From: Parabacteroides sp. PH5-46
GTDB taxonomy: Bacteria; Bacteroidota; Bacteroidia; Bacteroidales; Tannerellaceae
Length of the DNA: 64,000 bases
Assembly: GCF_029892785.1 (NCBI RefSeq)
Contig: NZ_JARXXA010000008.1
Coordinates: forward strand, 62,001-126,000
Reading direction: 5' to 3'
The position numbers were made by a program, and so were the translations under genes. The notes under the pieces are model-generated. The model was not told the DNA's origin. It made no database searches and was given only the letters and a program-made list of their open reading frames with translations. Below, piece by piece: positions 59,463 to 64,000 of this stretch. Positions within the stretch are counted from its first letter, which is position 1; each line of letters opens with the position of its first letter.

Positions 59463-61798
59463 TAAACAAAAGGTGTCATTTTTGCATAAACTTTAAAGTC
59501 TTTCACCATGCCGGGGTAGCCGTCTTCCGCGCGTGGCAGGTAACGGAAACCGCTGATTGTTACTTCTTCTCTGAGGTCTATTACTACCTGATGCGGGTAT
59601 TTATCCTGTCGTGCGGTGCTCCAGTAGGTAGACTCCTGCAGGTCGAATATTTTATCAGCCGTAAAGTTTCCTCCATTTGTTTCTTCGCTGCTGGCATAGG
59701 CTATTTGCCAATGCTGACGCGATGAAGGTTTTCCGTTTTCATCCAGCAAGTAGAACTCAGCCAGTGCCGCATTGTTTTTACCGTCTTGTGCATTTAAGCC
59801 TTCAAAACAGAAATAGCGGGCTTTGATTGGAGTGTCGAATTTCACTTCTTTCCAGCCATTGCCGGCAGGCAACGTACCCTGAGAAGTTACTTTTTCATGC
59901 TGTAGTTTCAAGGCTTGTCCTTCTTTTCGGTGTGTTACCGGTTTCTCTGCCCGAAGCATATCCAGGATCGGTTGGCTAAGCCCTTTGATGCTTGCCTTAT
60001 TGGGGCCTTTAAGGTCGAGGACGATGATTTCGTTTTCTCCTTCTCTCAGCCAGCAGCCCGGCATGAAGAGTGTTTGCTGAGGACCAATCTCCCAGAAGCG
60101 TCCCATGGCTTTTCCGTTTACCCACACCAAGCCTTTTCCCCAGCTTTGCATGTCAAGGAAGGTATCGCCAGTCTTGTCCAGATGGAAGGTGGCACGGTAA
60201 TAGGCGGGTGCTTCCACCTTGCTTCCGGTAGCGTATTTTTTGTCTTTGGAGAAGGCATAGTCTACCGGGAAGCTGTACACTTTCCAGTTTTTTAGTTCTG
60301 TATTTCCGTTTTCGGCTACCAACTCTACTTTTTCGGTAATCCCTTTCCGGTCGTGAATGGCTACATCAAAGTTTACACGTCCCATGGCCTCTACCAGTAT
60401 ATCTAACTGTGTACCCGCTTTCAGCGCCGGAAGTTTCGTACTGTATTCGTCTCGGCGACGGTCCAGACGAGCCAGTAATTTGCCATTGGCATATACCTGA
60501 GCCCAATCATGTACCTCTGTAATCCGAAGGCTTGTTCCTTCCTTTACATCAGTTGGTAATGTCGTACGATAGAGAATAGTACCCCATCCCTGATCAAACT
60601 GTTCCATCGGTTTGATATCTTCCGACTCTATGGGCTGAGGCAGGTTCTCAAACAAAGGAGCTACCTGTGTAAATGTAATTTCCGGTATTTCAATCACCGG
60701 GAGCTGTTCCGGTATCTCGCCCAATGTTTCATCTGCTGAAAGATAGTTGGCCAGCAGCTCGCGGACAGCAAAATACTTGGGAGTTGTCCAGCCGGCTTCG
60801 CTGATGGGAGCGTCATAGTCGTATGAGCTACACATGGCAGAGTATGCCGGACTGTTTGCCCCGCCCCAATGGCCGAAGGTTGTTCCTCCATGCGTCATAT
60901 ATAAAGAGAAGGAAATGTTGCGGTCGAGCATATCCCGCATGCCTGTTACCATAGTTTCGGCATCGCGTGTTTCGTGTTTTCTTCCCCAATGGTCGAACCA
61001 GCCGCTCCAAAACTCGCTACACATCAGTGGGGTATTGGGGCGAACCTCTTTCAGTTTCTTGAATTGTTCGTCAATGTTGGCTCCTGTACCGAAGTTTACT
61101 GTCCATAGCAGGTCGTCCAGGGCATTGTTCAGGAAGTTGGAACTCCAGTCGCATTGGAATAAAGGTACTTCTGTAAAGCCAGCTCCTTTTACGATGTCGC
61201 GGATATTGGTTATGTATTCTTTATCAGTGTTATACGAGCCATATTCGTTTTCTACCTGTACCATGATGATATTGCCTCCCCGTGTGATTTGCAGGTCGGC
61301 CAACTGTTTGCCGATTTCATTCATAAACAGTTTGGTACGTTCCAGGAAGTAAGGATCGTTGCTACGCAGGGCAATATCTTCTTTTTTAAGCAACCACCAG
61401 GGAAGCCCACCCATTTCCCATTCGGAGCAAACGTATGGGCCGGGACGTAGCATAATGTACATATCATATTGCTGCGCCAGGCGGCAGAAAGCGGCAATGT
61501 CGTTATTTCCGCTAAAGTTAAACTCACCCGGTTTTTGTTCGTGTATGTTCCAGAAAGCATAGATGCAGATGGTGTTCATACCAAGGGCTTTGCATAGCCG
61601 GATACGATGCTCCCAATATTCGGAAGGGATACGTGTATAATGGATTTCTGCCGCTTTAATGACAATAGGTTTCCCGTTTACAAGAAATGTTTTATCCCCG
61701 ATTTTAAAGCTATTTTCTTTGCCTTGTTTGCTGTTGCATCCGCAGAGTAGAAGGAAGGAAACAAATAAGAAAACTATGGTTTTAACTAAGCGTTTCAT
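59459..61798 (-). CDS. GH35 beta-galactosidase with C-terminal discoidin-like domain
   Basis: A 779-residue lipoprotein enzyme that removes beta-linked galactose. Lipobox FLLLCGC at the N-terminus; GH35 barrel residues about 30-360 with KAAEIHYTRIPSEYWEHRI, GPYVCSEWEMGGLPWWL, acid/base Glu in VQVENEYGSYN and nucleophile Glu in CSEFWSGWFDHWG; then beta-sandwich domains and a C-terminal F5/8-type (discoidin) domain (about 640-779; ASSEETNGGNFTADKIFD). First gene of the transcript that continues into the ECF sigma. Fits an arabinogalactan target. Confidence 0.95.
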   Translation of the reverse strand: MKRLVKTIVFLFVSFLLLCGCNSKQGKENSFKIGDKTFLVNGKPIVIKAAEIHYTRIPSEYWEHRIRLCKALGMNTICIYAFWNIHEQKPGEFNFSGNNDIAAFCRLAQQYDMYIMLRPGPYVCSEWEMGGLPWWLLKKEDIALRSNDPYFLERTKLFMNEIGKQLADLQITRGGNIIMVQVENEYGSYNTDKEYITNIRDIVKGAGFTEVPLFQCDWSSNFLNNALDDLLWTVNFGTGANIDEQFKKLKEVRPNTPLMCSEFWSGWFDHWGRKHETRDAETMVTGMRDMLDRNISFSLYMTHGGTTFGHWGGANSPAYSAMCSSYDYDAPISEAGWTTPKYFAVRELLANYLSADETLGEIPEQLPVIEIPEITFTQVAPLFENLPQPIESEDIKPMEQFDQGWGTILYRTTLPTDVKEGTSLRITEVHDWAQVYANGKLLARLDRRRDEYSTKLPALKAGTQLDILVEAMGRVNFDVAIHDRKGITEKVELVAENGNTELKNWKVYSFPVDYAFSKDKKYATGSKVEAPAYYRATFHLDKTGDTFLDMQSWGKGLVWVNGKAMGRFWEIGPQQTLFMPGCWLREGENEIIVLDLKGPNKASIKGLSQPILDMLRAEKPVTHRKEGQALKLQHEKVTSQGTLPAGNGWKEVKFDTPIKARYFCFEGLNAQDGKNNAALAEFYLLDENGKPSSRQHWQIAYASSEETNGGNFTADKIFDLQESTYWSTARQDKYPHQVVIDLREEVTISGFRYLPRAEDGYPGMVKDFKVYAKMTPFVY

Positions 61799-61913
61799 AA
61801 AGTATAAATTAACAAATGTTAGATTACAGATGTAAAAGTATTAAAAAAACACTTATCTGCGTATAAACATAGATCAATTTTGTACAATTATGTTCTGTTG
61901 GGGGGCTAAACCA

Positions 61914-62642
61914 TTAGAAGCGAATGGTTACGTATACTTCTTTGTCGCCGGGTGTCCAGCTGGGACCTTCTTGCACCACACGGATGGCTTCCATATCTAC
62001 TGTAGGGCAGAGTGATTTTTTTACATCCAGGTTATAAGGCCGTCCTTTGGCGTTGACCTGGAAGGCTACGATTACCTTGCCTTTGGCATTATTGCACTCG
62101 TCGAATACGGGATAGAAGATGTTTTCTTCCACATACTCTTCATAGGCTTTTTTACCGGTTACAGGTCGGGGATTTCCGGCTACTTTTATTTCGTTTGTGG
62201 GTATGGGTTCGGGAACCGTCAGGGTGCGTGATCTGGCAGACTGTTTAGCCATAGATTGCTCCTGAACGTCCATGTCAGCCGCTTCATTCTCAAACAGAAA
62301 TTCGTCTGCCGGAGCTTCTTTGGTTACAATATCAATGGTTTGGGCAACCTGGCTTTCTTGTCTGAGAGGGCTGTCTTCCTGTAGCAGAAAATGAGCGCCA
62401 AGCCCAATGCAGGCCAGCAGACTGGCTGCTACGCCTATCGTTTGTATGAGTTGGTATTTCTTTTGTGTTTTGCGACTGATCTTTGTCCGGATATCTTCGA
62501 TACGTTGTGCATGTTTTTCATCCTTTACCTGATCGTAACCTTCCAATGCATCAGCCAGAAAAGGATCTTTCATCGCCTCTTTTTCGATGCGATGTGCCGC
62601 TTTCCCTCTACGTTTGCCTTGTATGTAATTCAGAAAATTCAT
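61914..62642 (-). CDS. TonB C-terminal domain protein, partner of ECF sigma
   Basis: A 242-residue single-pass inner-membrane protein. The N-terminal cytoplasmic part (MNFLNYIQGKRRGKAAHRIE, DPFLADALEGYDQV) is typical of Bacteroidetes proteins encoded next to sigma factors; a membrane helix is at about 63-87 (LIQTIGVAASLLACIGLGAHF); the C-terminal 90 residues form a TonB_C-like fold (YPVFDECNNAKGKVIVAFQV, SLCPTVDMEAIRVV). It may act as an anti-sigma factor or as an energy transducer. The start overlaps the sigma stop by 4 bases. Confidence 0.82.
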   Translation of the reverse strand: MNFLNYIQGKRRGKAAHRIEKEAMKDPFLADALEGYDQVKDEKHAQRIEDIRTKISRKTQKKYQLIQTIGVAASLLACIGLGAHFLLQEDSPLRQESQVAQTIDIVTKEAPADEFLFENEAADMDVQEQSMAKQSARSRTLTVPEPIPTNEIKVAGNPRPVTGKKAYEEYVEENIFYPVFDECNNAKGKVIVAFQVNAKGRPYNLDVKKSLCPTVDMEAIRVVQEGPSWTPGDKEVYVTIRF

Positions 62643-63223
62643 GCTTTATGTTTATCGATACATATCTTTAAATTTCGTTTCCCGTTCTGGATATAACTTT
62701 TCACCTGGCTAAGTGTATATCCTGTCACATCGGTGATATCAGCATACGACATTTCATCCATGAAAAAATGTGTAATACTGGTTCGTTGTGCTTCCGGAAG
62801 CCTCTCCATACAATGCTTCAAGGCTTCCAGACGCTCTTCATCTTCTTCTTCGCTTAATAGATGCAAAACTTCGTCGGATTCCATAATATTGACTCCAAAA
62901 TCAACCGTTATTTCCCGACTTTCTTTCCGCAAGATCTGCAGACAGTGGTTTTTAATTACACTGTATATCCAGGTACGAAACAAGCCTATTTCATAATTGG
63001 AAACTTTGGGTAGCAGGTCTTCAAAGAGTTGCATAACGGCATCTTGCGACTTATCCGCATCGTGCAAATATTTCAAACAAACTCCGTACAAAAGGGGTAT
63101 GTATCGATTGTACAACTCACCGAAATAGTCAGTTTTTCCGGAGCTTTTGTAGCTTGCCAGCAGCTCTTCATCGGTTAGTTTCGATATGTTTTTCCTTCCG
63201 AACAAGTGTTTGTTTTGAGGCAA
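62639..63223 (-). CDS. ECF-type RNA polymerase sigma factor (second)
   Basis: A sigma-70 family protein of 188-194 residues with region 2 (LYNRYIPLLYGVCLKYLHDA, SQDAVMQLFEDLLPK, FRTWIYSVIKNHCLQIL) and region 4 (LPEAQRTSITHFFMDEMSYA, TGYTLSQVKSYIQNGKRNLK). It is coupled to the TonB-like gene by a 4-base overlap. No ATG start: TTG 63223 or TTG 63205. A TAnnTTTG box (plus-strand CAAATGTA 63221-63228) overlaps the first, which favours 63205. Likely responds to envelope conditions, separate from the SusCD sigma. Confidence 0.9.
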   Translation of the reverse strand: MPQNKHLFGRKNISKLTDEELLASYKSSGKTDYFGELYNRYIPLLYGVCLKYLHDADKSQDAVMQLFEDLLPKVSNYEIGLFRTWIYSVIKNHCLQILRKESREITVDFGVNIMESDEVLHLLSEEEDEERLEALKHCMERLPEAQRTSITHFFMDEMSYADITDVTGYTLSQVKSYIQNGKRNLKICIDKHKA

Positions 63224-63240
63224 ATGTAGACAAAATATTC

Positions 63241-64000
63241 TTATTTCGTCTCCGGATTAACAAAAGCTACTTTCAATAAAGGAAGAAAATCCTTCTTGTT
63301 ATCGCACTTGAAGAAAGCGCTAAACTCGTCCCGGTCTTCGTTTCCTATTTTGATAACTAATTTGTTCCATCCTTGTAACAGAGGCAACTCTTTGTAGACT
63401 ATTTCGTTCTTTCCGTCATGAGATACGTTGCTATAGGGCTCATTGTTGATGAACAATTTACGATTCTTTGCTTTCAGCATCAGAGAGAGTTTAGGCATGT
63501 TAGGCTCTATCAACAAGTCGTCCAGCGGACGTGGACTGAATACATAGAATTCTAATGCCCATTCCTGGCTGTCTTTTGTCATTTTTTCCTTAGCGGCTAC
63601 CGGGAAATTCACCTGTTCATCACGTAAGAAGAACACTTCGTTGATGCTGATTTCCGGCTTTTTGTAATTAATTCCTGCGTTTTTCAGAATAGAGCTTAGG
63701 GTGTTATACCCTTTCTCCGAATTAGCAAACTCCGTTAATGTGCTCAGGTAGAACGTAGAGGAGCCGTGTTGGTATTTTACAAACACCGGAGTGGCAGCCG
63801 TACATTCATATTCGCTACGGATTGTACCGGCAGTTTTGATCTCTTCGGGACGTTTGTTCCATTTGCGCCAATCGGTTTTGCAAGCGTTTAATAACACTTC
63901 ACCTTCCTCTACTAATAGGCCTTTCAGTGAGTAGTTACAAGCATCCGTTCTTTGAAGTTCGCAGAAATAAAAATCGGAATTATTCAATCCGCGCATCCAT
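63241..64000 (-). CDS. C-terminal part of a large probable carbohydrate-active protein (cut by window edge)
   Basis: The frame is open past the right edge, so the N-terminal and any catalytic part are missing. What is visible is ELQRTDACNYSLKGLLVEEG, VLLNACKTDWRKWNKRPEEI, a beta-rich domain with KYQHGSSTFYLSTLTEFANS (a trimming domain often after GH2/sugar-binding modules), and a final carbohydrate-binding-like jellyroll (MPKLSLMLKAKNRKLFINNE, LLQGWNKLVIKIGNED). I do not recognise the exact family. Its position at the edge of the glycan locus suggests a glycoside hydrolase or its accessory module. It ends 17 bases before the sigma gene. Confidence 0.6.
   Translation of the reverse strand, partial: WMRGLNNSDFYFCELQRTDACNYSLKGLLVEEGEVLLNACKTDWRKWNKRPEEIKTAGTIRSEYECTAATPVFVKYQHGSSTFYLSTLTEFANSEKGYNTLSSILKNAGINYKKPEISINEVFFLRDEQVNFPVAAKEKMTKDSQEWALEFYVFSPRPLDDLLIEPNMPKLSLMLKAKNRKLFINNEPYSNVSHDGKNEIVYKELPLLQGWNKLVIKIGNEDRDEFSAFFKCDNKKDFLPLLKVAFVNPETK

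Overview
The window reads as chromosomal DNA of a gut-type Bacteroidales bacterium, most likely Parabacteroides or a close relative (inference). The signs are a SusC/SusD carbohydrate locus with FecR/ECF-sigma control, Bacteroidetes-only families (DUF4270, DUF4837, DUF4491, DUF3276, PorT), repeated -7 boxes of the form TAnnTTTG about 20-35 bases before start codons, and weak use of Shine-Dalgarno sites.

Layout. 1-10977 (+): the end of a surface polysaccharide locus. A strikingly AT-rich block (GT4, Wzy-like polymerase, GT4, GT2, WecA-like initiating transferase) is followed by more ordinary DNA with Wza, Wzc kinase, CpsB-type phosphatase, and gmd/fcl for GDP-L-fucose. After a terminator and tRNA-Gln(CTG), 11257-14474 carries rsfS, ftsH and cdsA. 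14461-18625 holds porT, a free-standing ferredoxin, a PUR/DUF3276 protein, a MATE transporter with no usable start codon, panD and panC. 18942-21137 is a GT5-domain protein plus a DUF4270 lipoprotein. 21140-24395 (-) is a sigma54 activator-LptE-TPR-SecG operon. 24617-27553 (-) is a four-gene lipid operon (cytidylyltransferase, SDR, CDP-alcohol phosphatidyltransferase, acyltransferase). 27619-30923 (-) is rlmN-DUF4837-pdxA. 31026-38473 (-) is a long envelope operon coaX-OMP-TPR-lptC-CNNM/CBS-ppiD. 38889-43290 (+) has a tyrosine integrase, then tetR-fabH-fabG-rluA. 43312-45850 (-) has cyclophilin, nucleotidyltransferase and zinc peptidase genes.

46008-63996 (-) is a polysaccharide utilisation locus: GH35, ECF sigma, FecR, SusC with STN domain, SusD, GH127, GH27 and GH51. 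The enzyme set suggests an arabinose- and galactose-rich plant glycan (arabinogalactan or extensin type). A second ECF sigma/TonB-like pair and the end of another secreted protein lie at the right edge. A REP/RAYT-type IS200-like element with perfect 31-bp inverted ends sits between the sigma and fecR genes.

The most unusual signals are two. First, several intergenic gaps (18.7, 24.5, 38.6, 49.1 and 58.0 kb) carry short arrays of palindromic cores spaced by about two helical turns (exactly 22 bp in the three clearest); each locus has its own core sequence but the spacing is kept. Second, fcl contains four tandem 7-bp repeats whose gain or loss would truncate the enzyme, which suggests phase-variable fucosylation.
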